A stretch of DNA of 31,369 nucleotides from a virus: positions 1 through 31,369 of the IMG/VR virus record IMGVR_UViG_3300003873_000108; one strand, 5' to 3'. The position numbers and the translations under genes are program-made. The notes beneath the pieces were generated by a model. That model saw nothing but the letters and a program-made list of their open reading frames with translations, ran no database searches and had not been told where the DNA came from. Positions 1-6,728 of the stretch are shown here, in pieces. How positions within the stretch are numbered: the first letter of the stretch is position 1; each line of letters starts with the position of its first letter.

Positions 1-99
1 AAAACATTTAATGCTATTTTTAAAAATCCAAAAAGTTTAGACAAGCAGTTCAAAAAAGTTAAAACATCAAAAAGTACATTCGATAAAACTATTGTATCA
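1..99. repeat. Left arm of a 90-bp perfect inverted repeat at the window edge
   Basis: Bases 1-90 are an exact reverse complement of 255-344. After one mismatch the match continues for 8 more bases (92-99 against 246-253). The spacer between the perfect arms is 164 nt. The arm runs to base 1, so its outer end cannot be seen. Read on the plus strand, the arm and the following spacer form one open frame that repeats the protein start encoded on the minus strand at 386-255. This is either an invertible segment or a fold-back made during amplification or assembly. Confidence 0.95.
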
Positions 100-131
100 G
101 CAGATAGTAAAACTCAAGGCGAAATAAATGT

Positions 132-386
132 TCAATATGTAGTTACTGCCGATAGTGTAGAAGCTGCTAAAAAAGAAGCATCTAAAAATGTACAAGGACT
201 TAAAAAAATTATTAACTCAACAGATACTACTGTTTCATGGGTAAATGATACAAAAGTTTTATCGAATGTACTTTTTGATGTTTTAACTTTTTTGAACTGC
301 TTGTCTAAACTTTTTGGATTTTTAAAAATAGCATTAAATGTTTTTGCTTCATTCAATTTTCTTATAATATCTTCTGATGTTGTCAT
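132..386 (-). pseudogene. Small protein gene broken by the inverted repeat (possible virion protein)
   Basis: The start at 386 reads MTTSEDIIRKLNEA and follows an AAAGG ribosome site just past the end of the upstream gene. The first 44 residues look genuine. After the repeat boundary the frame enters inverted sequence, and the remaining 40 residues are probably not native. On the plus strand, 1-250 carries the same residues from about position 16 on and then continues with a lysine- and alanine-rich stretch (VSADSKTQGE, then AAKKEASK) that looks like the true continuation. The intact gene is therefore probably the N-terminus from the minus strand joined to the spacer read on the plus strand. 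The TSEDI start is shared with the next gene upstream. The function is unknown. Confidence 0.6.
246..344. repeat. Right arm of the 90-bp inverted repeat
   Basis: This is the partner of bases 1-99; 255-344 is the perfect part. It encodes, on the minus strand, roughly residues 16-44 of the small protein that starts at 386. At the inner edge the sequence TTGTATCA follows the arm in both orientations, which is a microhomology typical of template switching. Confidence 0.95.
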
Positions 387-389
387 TGA

Positions 390-629
390 TTAACCTTTGA
401 AATTTGCTATTACTTTATTCATAACTTCTAATGAATCTTCTAGCTTTTTATTTATAGTCTTAAATCCCTCTTCATAATCACCATATACTTCACCTGCATT
501 TTGAGCATCTTTTTCATAAATTTCTAAAGTTTTTACAAATCTTTTTAAAAGGGCTTTATTTCTTTTATTTAGTGCTGTTACACCTGCTGCTTTTTCTATA
601 ACATTCATAATATCTTCTGATGTTTTCAT
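390..629 (-). CDS. Small alpha-helical protein, function unknown (possible virion protein)
   Basis: This is a 79-residue, charged, apparently all-helical protein without cysteines or membrane segments. It begins MKTSEDIMN, close to the start of its downstream neighbour (MTTSEDI) and like MKTWEDI at 5409. Short N-terminal leaders of the type MK-x-(aromatic or S)-E-D are common on capsid and core proteins of T4-like phages, so a virion role is an inference. An AAGG site precedes the ATG. A TTTAAATA box at 650-657 ends about 20 nt upstream and could be its late promoter. The downstream gene starts 3 nt after its stop codon. Confidence 0.65.
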   Translation of the reverse strand: MKTSEDIMNVIEKAAGVTALNKRNKALLKRFVKTLEIYEKDAQNAGEVYGDYEEGFKTINKKLEDSLEVMNKVIANFKG

Positions 630-649
630 TTACTGCCTTACTTTTATTC

Positions 650-657
650 TATTTAAA
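650..657 (-). promoter_or_regulatory. T4-late-like box TTTAAATA
   Basis: One mismatch from the T4 late consensus TATAAATA. It lies about 20 nt before the small gene at 390-629, with a ribosome site after the expected start of transcription. It also contains the stop codon of the dCMP deaminase gene, which may partly explain the sequence. Confidence 0.35.
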
Positions 658-1216
658 CTTTTATAGTACTGACATGATTCTCTTCAAGGAAATATAAACC
701 ATCTGTAGATCTGTATGTTTCTTTATAGTATACTCTTTTTATACCAGCTTGTATTAATAATTTAGCACAATCAATGCATGGTGAAAGTGTTATGTATATA
801 TCAGCACCAGCAGTAGAAATACCATTTCTAGCGCAGAATAATAATAAATTTGCCTCGGCATGAAACGTGCTAGGATTTGTTTTATTATAGATATCTATTT
901 TACGTTTACCATTACATACTTTACATTTACGTATATCTGCATAAGTAGTATCAGAAGGTATAACACCAAGGCCATTACAACTAGGACAATCAATATGTTC
1001 TAGTATATCTATATTATTTAATTCAGGTGTTGGTAACGATCCATGTGGAAGGTAATATTCCAAAATATCAGGACACTGCCCTTTTATTGTACCATTATAT
1101 CCTTCTGCAATAATATGTTTATTTTTTATAAGGATTGCACCAACCTTATTTCTACGAGATTTTGACATCAGAGCAGTTGTTAAAGCTTGTTGCATTCTTA
1201 TTTTTTGTTTATGCAT
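653..1216 (-). CDS. cd: Deoxycytidylate (dCMP) deaminase
   Basis: The enzyme converts dCMP to dUMP for dTTP synthesis. The 187-residue protein shows the zinc-dependent deaminase core: HAE at 119-121 (zinc ligand and catalytic Glu) and PCIDC at 146-150 (the two zinc cysteines). The N-terminal KVGAILIKN strand and the GYNGT motif are typical of the family. An insertion at about 48-112 carries two CxxC knuckles, CPSCNGLG (77-84) and CKVCNGK (98-104), which resemble a DnaJ zinc finger. T4 dCMP deaminase also has an extra zinc site, but this DnaJ-like form is unusual. An AAGGAG site precedes the ATG. The gene follows guanylate kinase by 9 nt and fits a nucleotide-synthesis operon. Confidence 0.93.
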   Translation of the reverse strand: MHKQKIRMQQALTTALMSKSRRNKVGAILIKNKHIIAEGYNGTIKGQCPDILEYYLPHGSLPTPELNNIDILEHIDCPSCNGLGVIPSDTTYADIRKCKVCNGKRKIDIYNKTNPSTFHAEANLLLFCARNGISTAGADIYITLSPCIDCAKLLIQAGIKRVYYKETYRSTDGLYFLEENHVSTIKV

Positions 1217-1225
1217 AATTTCTCC

Positions 1226-1951
1226 TTATTGATTTCGTATCAAGTAATGATATAAGTGTTTTTCTTCAAACTTATTGAATTTGTCATTATCTAGGGCTTC
1301 ACGTATTTCAAAATCTTCTATACTTTGGCCTCTACTAATATATCGTTTTCTTCTTTTTTCTTTGTCTGCTTCTATGTAAGTAATTTTAATGAATGATTTG
1401 AGAAGTTCATTGATTTTGAATCCCATTTTTGTTGTATTGTTTTCAAATATATTAATGTAATCATACAAATCATATACTCCGTTCGGCTCAAGAATAATAA
1501 TATAGTTCATAGAAAGAGTATCTATAATTTTATCTATATCATAATCACCTTTTTTAATTTTTCCTAATTGTATATATTTTTTGTACGCTTTTTTAACATT
1601 ACTTATATCTATTAGAATTTCTTTTTCTTTATCAGCGATATTAAAAAGATTAATATCTTCTATAAATGATATAGCCTCTAATAAATTGAATATATACTCT
1701 TTAGTACTACCATAATAAACTGTACCATAAGTATCATCTGTATATTCTTTATACTCTAAAAAGAAGCCTTCTTTTACTTTTTCCTTAAATTCTTTAACAG
1801 ATATAAAATGGTATTCTTTACCATTGGCTTCATTGTCTCGTTTATTTCTAGTAGTATATCCAATTATACGTTCATTACCTGGTATTTTAGACATTTTATC
1901 AGCTACAGTGTCTTTACCACTTGCTGAGCGACCTACAATAATATTTATCAC
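1226..1951 (-). CDS. gmk: Guanylate kinase-like nucleotide kinase
   Basis: This is predicted to phosphorylate (d)GMP for nucleotide supply. The 241-residue protein begins with a P-loop, GRSASGKDT (8-16). The guanylate-kinase pattern follows: YTTRNKRDNEANGKEYHFIS (nucleotide-binding region), then EF, G-FFLEY and YGT. Arginine-rich KRRKRYISRG near the C-terminus fits the lid region. It is about 35 residues longer than ordinary bacterial Gmk because of an insertion after about residue 85. The start codon is GTG, supported by an AAGGAAA site. It is co-transcribed with dCMP deaminase. T4 uses a different dNMP kinase, so this is a functional substitute. Confidence 0.82.
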   Translation of the reverse strand: MINIIVGRSASGKDTVADKMSKIPGNERIIGYTTRNKRDNEANGKEYHFISVKEFKEKVKEGFFLEYKEYTDDTYGTVYYGSTKEYIFNLLEAISFIEDINLFNIADKEKEILIDISNVKKAYKKYIQLGKIKKGDYDIDKIIDTLSMNYIIILEPNGVYDLYDYINIFENNTTKMGFKINELLKSFIKITYIEADKEKRRKRYISRGQSIEDFEIREALDNDKFNKFEEKHLYHYLIRNQ

Positions 1952-1979
1952 TTTATTTCCTTTTTTCTATTTTAATTAA

Positions 1980-2207
1980 TCACTTAAATCTTTTCATATA
2001 ATATAGTACATCTTTTTTTGTATATTTTGTGCCGGGTCCGTATGGTACACTGAATTGTCTAAAAGTAACGTTCCTGCATTTATGACATATTAACTTATAT
2101 GTACCAACTATATATGGGGATTCCCCTGAGAGGTCGTATTCATATTTTACTAGACCATCATTATAGTACTTATGAAGGTTTAATTTACATAGTATTGGTT
2201 TTTTCAT
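1980..2207 (-). CDS. Small zinc-ribbon-like protein, function unknown
   Basis: The 75-residue protein has C-x4-H near its N-terminus (CKLNLH) and CHKC near residue 41, spaced like a small zinc ribbon. It is rich in Tyr and Lys and has no membrane segment. An AAAAAGGAAAT site precedes the ATG, directly downstream of a conserved promoter at 2226-2258, so it is the first gene of a transcript that continues into guanylate kinase. I do not recognise a family. Confidence 0.7.
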   Translation of the reverse strand: MKKPILCKLNLHKYYNDGLVKYEYDLSGESPYIVGTYKLICHKCRNVTFRQFSVPYGPGTKYTKKDVLYYMKRFK

Positions 2208-2225
2208 TATATTTCCTTTTTATTT

Positions 2226-2258
2226 ATTATATCATAACTTCCATTAAACTAAGTTTAA
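2226..2258 (-). promoter_or_regulatory. Conserved extended -10 promoter with dyad, copy 1
   Basis: In minus-strand sense the -10 is TATAAT (2231-2226) preceded by TGA, giving TGnTATAAT. The conserved GGAAGTTA lies upstream, and the dyad TTAAACTTAGTTTAA lies at 2258-2244, centred near -31. It serves the gene at 1980-2207. The same unit recurs ten more times in the window. Confidence 0.85.
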
Positions 2259-2266
2259 ATAATTTT

Positions 2267-2713
2267 ATGAACATACAATTAAAAAACAAAGACATTAAAA
2301 GAGTACGTGAGGAACTTCAAAAAGCTCAAAATAATATCTGCCCAATCTGTGGTGGAACTATAGATGCTCCAGTTCTTGATCATGAGCACAAAAAGAAAAT
2401 ACACGGCTCTGGTTTAGTAAGAGGAGTTATATGTAGAAACTGTAATGTATACTTAGGTAGAATAGAAAATAATTGTAGAAGATTTGGTTTTACATTAGAA
2501 GAACTACCTGATGTACTTGTTAATATATCTAAATATTTGAAAGTAAAGACTAATTATATTCACCCATCAGAAGAAGTTAAACTAAAACTTAAAAAATCAT
2601 CGTATAATAAACTCAAAAAAATCCATCCTCAAGTACCAAAATATACAGGAAGATGGACTAAAACATTAAGTACATTATATACTAAATATAATCTAGAACC
2701 AGAATTTTATTAG
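2267..2713 (+). CDS. 49: Recombination endonuclease VII (Holliday-junction resolvase)
   Basis: This HNH-type nuclease resolves branched DNA before packaging. From the ATG at 2267 the protein has 148 residues (T4 gp49 has 157). It shows CPIC, then LDHEH with the catalytic His, then VRGVICRNCN with the second zinc CxxC, a G-R-I segment, and the C-terminal NYIHPS motif typical of the endonuclease VII family. It is the only convincing protein gene on the plus strand. Its stop overlaps the dUTPase stop by 4 nt (convergent). I see no Shine-Dalgarno site; a TTTAAATA box at 2254-2261 sits so close to the ATG that the transcript would be nearly leaderless. An upstream in-frame extension exists but is antisense to another gene and is not conserved-looking. 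A homing-type relative is a less likely alternative. Confidence 0.85.
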   Translation: MNIQLKNKDIKRVREELQKAQNNICPICGGTIDAPVLDHEHKKKIHGSGLVRGVICRNCNVYLGRIENNCRRFGFTLEELPDVLVNISKYLKVKTNYIHPSEEVKLKLKKSSYNKLKKIHPQVPKYTGRWTKTLSTLYTKYNLEPEFY

Positions 2714-3237
2714 TAACCTGAATTAGATCGTCTAAAGTTCTCTGCATTTTTTAGATAGTAGTATATAAATATCTCTTCAGAATCCATATTCATAGAAAGT
2801 AACATATTCAAGAAAAAATGATAAGCATCAATAATTTCGAATTTTGCTTCTGTTTGATCCTCTTCAGATAAATCAGAGAATTTAATATCTCTTATATCTT
2901 TGTATTTACCCTTCCAACGTTTCCATATAGCACTTCTATCTTTAGGTGACATTGACATACCTGGAAGAGCATCTACAAGCTCCGAAAATTCGTCATCAAA
3001 TGCTATTTTGTTTTCTCTAAGGAAATCATATTTTTTACCTATAGTATCTAAGTCATTAACATTTAATGCTTGGTCAGGTAATCTTTCATAAAGTCTTTCC
3101 TGCAAATTGTGTTGCATTCTTAACATTATTTTAAGTGGGTCACCACCATTTGCTAGTATTTTATTATACTCATTTTTTGCCTCTTGTACAGATTTATTAT
3201 TTGATAAACCTGCACATGTATTAAATTCTTCTGCCAT
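2710..3237 (-). CDS. Dimeric all-alpha dUTPase (dUTPase_2/MazG-like)
   Basis: This is predicted to hydrolyse dUTP to dUMP and keep uracil out of DNA. The 175-residue protein follows the all-alpha NTP pyrophosphatase pattern: LQERLYERLP helix, the EFSELVDALP helix (E-xx-E/D metal ligands), a KRWKGK basic segment, and the EIIDAYHFFLNMLL helix, in which the E-xx-D-xx-HF signature is typical of Campylobacter and phage dimeric dUTPases. An AAAAAGGAG site precedes the ATG. A structured RNA element (3267-3343) lies in its leader. It complements the deaminase and kinase of the following operon. Confidence 0.85.
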   Translation of the reverse strand: MAEEFNTCAGLSNNKSVQEAKNEYNKILANGGDPLKIMLRMQHNLQERLYERLPDQALNVNDLDTIGKKYDFLRENKIAFDDEFSELVDALPGMSMSPKDRSAIWKRWKGKYKDIRDIKFSDLSEEDQTEAKFEIIDAYHFFLNMLLSMNMDSEEIFIYYYLKNAENFRRSNSGY

Positions 3238-3266
3238 TATAACTCCTTTTTAATATATCTCTACAA

Positions 3267-3343
3267 GATGTCTGAAGGGCATCTGAGGGACTTTAATTAA
3301 CTTCTAATAGTAACCATCACAAAATAGCTTTAAACCCCTGAAC
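3267..3343 (-). ncRNA. Structured leader RNA element, copy 1 (upstream of dUTPase)
   Basis: In mRNA sense it begins at the stop codon of the preceding gene. It has a conserved TGATGGTTACTATTAG core, then AAGTCCCTCAG, and then the hairpin GATGCCCTTCAGACATC, whose arms GATG and CATC enclose a C/T-rich loop. From TTTAAAGC on it is nearly identical to the copy at 24163-24248, but its 5' strand (TTCAGGGG) has diverged and the main stem is weaker. The dUTPase ribosome site follows about 25 nt later. The family is not known to me. Confidence 0.75.
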
Positions 3344-3526
3344 TCATTGTTTATATTTGCATTGCTTATAGAATTCATTTGTATTCTCTTTTAGTTTACA
3401 AGGTAATCCTTCTAAATTTTCTACAAATACTGTACATGTACTTTTTAGTGGACATACACAGCAACACATATTAATTTTTAATTCACATTCTTTTCTATAT
3501 TTTTTATATCTTAAATAACAGAACAT
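3344..3526 (-). CDS. Small cysteine-rich protein, function unknown
   Basis: The 60-residue protein contains nine cysteines, including CCCVCP and C-x4-C spacings, so it probably binds zinc or an Fe-S cluster. There is no signal peptide. An AAGGG site lies before the ATG, 8 nt after the stop of the RNase H C-terminal part, so it is in the same transcript. No family was recognised. Confidence 0.6.
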   Translation of the reverse strand: MFCYLRYKKYRKECELKINMCCCVCPLKSTCTVFVENLEGLPCKLKENTNEFYKQCKYKQ

Positions 3527-3534
3527 ATATACCC

Positions 3535-4104
3535 TTATATTCTTACATTACTAGTCATTTTGCTAATATACTCTAGAGCTTTAGTTGCATTATTTTTTAC
3601 AATGTAATCTCTAACTATACTCATCTCATTAATTGTAAGAGGTTGTTTTTTTTGTTTATATTTTTCTACTATAGATTTTTTATATTCTTCAGGTATACAT
3701 TTTAAATCTGCCATCTGTCTATTAATTTTAATTCTTTCTTTAGTGATTGGTGACTGCATTAATTCCTTTAATTCAATAGTACCATAATATTTTTTTGATT
3801 TAGATGGTCCGAATCTCTGTTTTTTGTACACTAAATACGTAGGGTCTAAATTACCCTTTTTAGCTTCTAAGTCTATGAATTCGTTTTTTATGTCATTGAA
3901 TATAGACAATTTCTGTATAGAGTAGACATCATCTATAGTATTAGCAGGTATATTTATACCCTTCTTTTGTAAAAATATTTTAAAATTATCTGTAAATTCT
4001 CTACCATACAAAAGATTTGGTATATTATCAGCGACATCACCATTAGATATAAGAACCCATTTACTATATTTTATGTCTTTCTCTTTATATACTTCTATTT
4101 TCAT
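3535..4104 (-). CDS. rnh: RNase H / 5'-3' exonuclease, C-terminal part (split gene)
   Basis: The 189-residue protein continues the T4 RNase H (FEN-1 family) fold begun in the preceding gene. WVLISNGDVADNIPN (about 17-31) matches the helix-hairpin-helix metal site (G-D-x-x-D-N). The C-terminal segment, with AD-x-KCIPEEYKKSIVEKY, aligns in pattern with the end of T4 RNase H (ID-x-DYIPDNI). It starts with ATG overlapping the stop of the N-terminal part in an ATGA, with AGAGGA as ribosome site, so the two halves are translationally coupled. Together they total 385 residues against 305 in T4. Catalytic aspartates lie on both halves, so they must assemble to work, unless a sequencing frameshift created the split. 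Confidence 0.78.
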   Translation of the reverse strand: MKIEVYKEKDIKYSKWVLISNGDVADNIPNLLYGREFTDNFKIFLQKKGINIPANTIDDVYSIQKLSIFNDIKNEFIDLEAKKGNLDPTYLVYKKQRFGPSKSKKYYGTIELKELMQSPITKERIKINRQMADLKCIPEEYKKSIVEKYKQKKQPLTINEMSIVRDYIVKNNATKALEYISKMTSNVRI

Positions 4105-4691
4105 ATCAGTCCTCTTAGTAATGGATTCATTTTTGTTTTTGGCTTAATACCAGCGAATCCTTCTATTTCTTGCTTATATTTACATTTTTCAGATACGTAT
4201 ATTATATCTTTCATTGGGTCGTATACAGATGTTTTTAAATTAATTAGTTGTTTAAAGTCTTTGTCTGATGATACTATTATAGTATTAAAGTTTTCATTGT
4301 TTTCAATATACATAGCTAAAGATGCAATAACATCGTCTCCTTCGCATCTATCTTGCCCAATGAATCTCATTAATGTACCTTTATCTAATGCTTCTATTAA
4401 TTCATTATGTAGGTTAAAATATGTTGACCAGTCGAATTCATCTTTTTCCCTATTCAATGCTCGTTGTACTTTATATATAGGGTCAATATCTCTTCTCCAA
4501 TTGTCTCTATTCTCTAAAGCACAAATGATATCCTTAGGGTGTACTTTGAATTTATTGATTGTACTGTTTATCATTTTTATTAAAATATTAATATAAGCAA
4601 CTTGCCAGTCAGTTTTAGAGATACTTCTAGCAACAAATAAACCTCTAATGGACATATGTCCTAAATCTATCAAAAGGATAGTCTCAGTCAT
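4101..4691 (-). CDS. rnh: RNase H / 5'-3' exonuclease, N-terminal part (split gene)
   Basis: This half removes RNA primers from lagging-strand fragments in T4-like replication. The 196-residue protein carries the N-terminal FEN-type motifs: LLIDLGH (first Asp), ALENRDNWRRD with KVQR (arch region), CEGDDVIA and SSDKDFKQL (metal-binding Asp/Glu). It then ends shortly after a KTKMNP segment, before the helix-hairpin-helix that sits in the next gene. Its ATG overlaps the stop of the upstream 86-residue gene (ATGA), with AAGG upstream. The N-terminal half on its own lacks the second metal cluster. Confidence 0.82.
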   Translation of the reverse strand: MTETILLIDLGHMSIRGLFVARSISKTDWQVAYINILIKMINSTINKFKVHPKDIICALENRDNWRRDIDPIYKVQRALNREKDEFDWSTYFNLHNELIEALDKGTLMRFIGQDRCEGDDVIASLAMYIENNENFNTIIVSSDKDFKQLINLKTSVYDPMKDIIYVSEKCKYKQEIEGFAGIKPKTKMNPLLRGLI

Positions 4692-4948
4692 ATGCGTGAC
4701 CTTGTATACATTTCACAGTACTGAGAATATGGTTGAATCTCTATATGATTGTGATTCTTTAATATAATCCAACGTGAATTGCATGCATACTTAAATTTTT
4801 TATCTAATGTTATTTTATTCTTTACTGAGTTAGCATCTTCTATTAAACTAGTATACTCCTCAGAAAATTCTGGATGTCTCTCTCTTTGTATACATAATTC
4901 ATTTAATAAATCTTCCATATTTAATGGTATTGCTATAATTTGTTTCAT
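4688..4948 (-). CDS. Small protein upstream of RNase H, function unknown
   Basis: The 86-residue soluble protein has two mixed helical segments and no recognised motif. An AAAAGGAG site precedes the ATG, and a conserved promoter (4970-5002) lies just upstream, so it heads the RNase H operon. Its stop overlaps the RNase H start in an ATGA, which suggests coupled translation. Confidence 0.65.
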   Translation of the reverse strand: MKQIIAIPLNMEDLLNELCIQRERHPEFSEEYTSLIEDANSVKNKITLDKKFKYACNSRWIILKNHNHIEIQPYSQYCEMYTRSRI

Positions 4949-4969
4949 GATTACTCCTTTTGATATTTT

Positions 4970-5002
4970 ATTATATCATAACTTCCATTAAACTAAGATT
5001 AA
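4970..5002 (-). promoter_or_regulatory. Conserved extended -10 promoter with dyad, copy 2
   Basis: TGATATAAT has its -10 at 4975-4970, with GGAAGTTA upstream and the dyad TTAATCTTAGTTTAA at 5002-4988. It drives the 86-residue gene and RNase H. Confidence 0.85.
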
Positions 5003-5025
5003 ATTTAGTCTCCTTTTGGTTTATA

Positions 5026-5409
5026 TCACACTGCCCGGTGATGTCTAATCGCACCTTTATTATTTTTTGCTTTGTGTCTGTACAATTTTTGCTTAAGTTT
5101 AATTTTAGCTTTATTTTTCTTATAATGTAGGCGGGCTTTTCGTTTAGCGAGTTTCACTGCTAATGGGTTTGCCTTTCTCTTCCTGGCTAATTCAGCTTTA
5201 CCTGTCTTAAATAATAGACCTTCATCAATATCTTCATCATTATCAAAATCAAAATACTTCATAATAATATTGTAAACTTCTTCAGACTCATCTTGATCTA
5301 AATCATTTACATAATCTAGGAGCTCCTGTTTGTAATCTATCTCAGAGTATTCCTCACCATCCGGGATGCCATTTGTTGCATCCTCTATAATATCTTCCCA
5401 AGTTTTCAT
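5026..5409 (-). CDS. Probable prohead core or internal virion protein
   Basis: The 127-residue protein is strongly bipartite. An acidic half (about 1-65, with DQDESEE and DFDNDEDIDEG) is followed by a very basic half (about 70-127, Lys/Arg-rich with KLAKRKARLHYKKNK). It begins MKTWEDIIED, a leader of the kind seen on capsid-targeted proteins in T4-like phages. A small acidic-then-basic protein next to a capsid gene resembles T4 prohead core or internal proteins in character, but I cannot show homology. Its ATG overlaps the stop of the upstream gene (ATGA). Assignment is by inference. Confidence 0.55.
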   Translation of the reverse strand: MKTWEDIIEDATNGIPDGEEYSEIDYKQELLDYVNDLDQDESEEVYNIIMKYFDFDNDEDIDEGLLFKTGKAELARKRKANPLAVKLAKRKARLHYKKNKAKIKLKQKLYRHKAKNNKGAIRHHRAV

Positions 5410-5651
5410 ATTCTTAATTCTTTAAATTTTGGATTATCAGTACTGTCCATAGCAGAAAGTACTTTTTTAATTTTTTCAAAGTTATTATTTATCTTATAAC
5501 ATGAATATATACCACTATCTATCATAAGCAATGTTTCACCTTTATGTTTCTTCCTTGCAGCTCGTACTGCACCTTGTTCTGTACTGTCAATAGATAATAA
5601 AGATTTTTCTAAATCTACTTTTTCTGATATATACTGATCAAATCGTTTCAT
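5406..5651 (-). CDS. Small protein with virion-type N-terminus, function unknown
   Basis: The 81-residue protein begins MKRFDQYISEKVD, which matches the MK-x-F-x-x-(F/Y) leader common on capsid-associated proteins of T4-like phages. The rest has RAARKKHKGE and a short beta-like LLMIDSGIYSCYKI segment. It is the first gene after a conserved promoter (5671-5703), with an AAAAAGGAAAT site, and is coupled to the acidic-basic protein that follows. A virion or prohead role is inferred from leader and position only. Confidence 0.6.
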   Translation of the reverse strand: MKRFDQYISEKVDLEKSLLSIDSTEQGAVRAARKKHKGETLLMIDSGIYSCYKINNNFEKIKKVLSAMDSTDNPKFKELRI

Positions 5652-5670
5652 TCTATTTCCTTTTTTATTT

Positions 5671-5703
5671 ATTATATCATAACTTCCATTAAACTAAGTT
5701 TAA
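5671..5703 (-). promoter_or_regulatory. Conserved extended -10 promoter with dyad, copy 3
   Basis: TGATATAAT has its -10 at 5676-5671, with the perfect dyad TTAAACTTAGTTTAA at 5703-5689. It lies between the capsid-like gene and the 81-residue gene, which it drives. Confidence 0.85.
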
Positions 5704-5704
5704 C

Positions 5705-6703
5705 TTAGATAGCAGTTGTATTTGTAAAATCTACTGTTAAGAAAGTAGAAAAAGCTGATGAATTAGGTGTAATATTTCCGAGAATTTGGGTATCTATTGG
5801 ATTTCTAAGAAACATTTGCCTGTTTCTTATCATCACAGCATTTTGAGTAACAGAATAGTTATCATGGAAGCTTAAGAGATTAGAATATGCGCCCACAACC
5901 ATAGGCCTGTCACCTACATATGGCCCGTCGTGCATTATTAGTGCTCCTTCGACTGTAGGAGCAAGTGCCATGTAATTATTTGTATCCAGAAATACTTTAT
6001 GAATTCCATTCAAGTACCCTAAGAAATCTCTATGTTCTTCTTCTTGAGACTTTGATGGCAACAATGATTTAGTAGCGCTTAATGCTATAGCAACCTTTTT
6101 AGAAACTAATAAAACTGCTCGACAACCTCTTTTAGTACTAATAGCCATATCTGAAATAATATTTTCAATTCTAATATTCAATGTCTTTAGTTTTAGATTA
6201 TCAGCTATAGCAGCATTTGCAGAGAATGTTAATGTATTCAATAATGATACTGCTTTAATTCTAGTTACAACTAATGCATCTAGTGTTTCTAACATATCCT
6301 GACTTATCATTTTTGAAACAAACTCAATTGCATTTGTTTTATATATCTTTAATACATCTGCTAAAAATTCAGGTGTTATCCTTGATTGTATTGTATTAAG
6401 TTCATATGAGCCTGATGCTGAGATAACTTTCCTATCGCCTTGAACATTTTTTGTAGTCAAAAATATCATTCCTGTTGGCCCTATCATTGGGACAAAGTTA
6501 CATATATGTTTAGATAATGATTCTTGATAGTACCTGCTTATAACTGATTTAGATAATGCCTTATAACCATCTATTGCACCAGCAGGGAGATATTCAAATG
6601 GAGATTGTATATCTGCAGCATCCATAGTTGTAAGTTCATTAATATATTTTTCTGTCTGAGTATTAACAGATTCTAATAAAATATCGTTTTCTGTTATTTC
6701 CAT
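5705..6703 (-). CDS. Capsid protein of the gp23/gp24 type (HK97 fold)
   Basis: The 332-residue protein shows features of T4-like capsid subunits. ICNFVPMIGPTGMIFLTTK (about 67-85) corresponds to the M-x-GPTG-x-(I/V)-F signature of gp23/gp24. A long helix follows at about 115-140. GCRAVLLVSKKVAIAL and FLGYLNGIHKVFLDTN are the typical strand pairs of the A domain. A final segment carries VGDRPMVVGAYSNLLSFHD and NRQMFLRNP. It is much shorter than T4 gp23 (521) or gp24 (427), so it may be a vertex protein, a paralogue or a compact major capsid protein. A TTTAAATA box (6729-6736) and an AAGG site lie upstream, consistent with late expression. Confidence 0.72.
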   Translation of the reverse strand: MEITENDILLESVNTQTEKYINELTTMDAADIQSPFEYLPAGAIDGYKALSKSVISRYYQESLSKHICNFVPMIGPTGMIFLTTKNVQGDRKVISASGSYELNTIQSRITPEFLADVLKIYKTNAIEFVSKMISQDMLETLDALVVTRIKAVSLLNTLTFSANAAIADNLKLKTLNIRIENIISDMAISTKRGCRAVLLVSKKVAIALSATKSLLPSKSQEEEHRDFLGYLNGIHKVFLDTNNYMALAPTVEGALIMHDGPYVGDRPMVVGAYSNLLSFHDNYSVTQNAVMIRNRQMFLRNPIDTQILGNITPNSSAFSTFLTVDFTNTTAI

Positions 6704-6728
6704 TATTTTTCCTTAGATTCTTTTATAC

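Noticed and set aside
2099-2266. N-terminal extension of endonuclease VII with a hydrophobic stretch
   Set aside because: It is read antisense to the 75-residue gene and its promoter; the family start fits the ATG at 2267.
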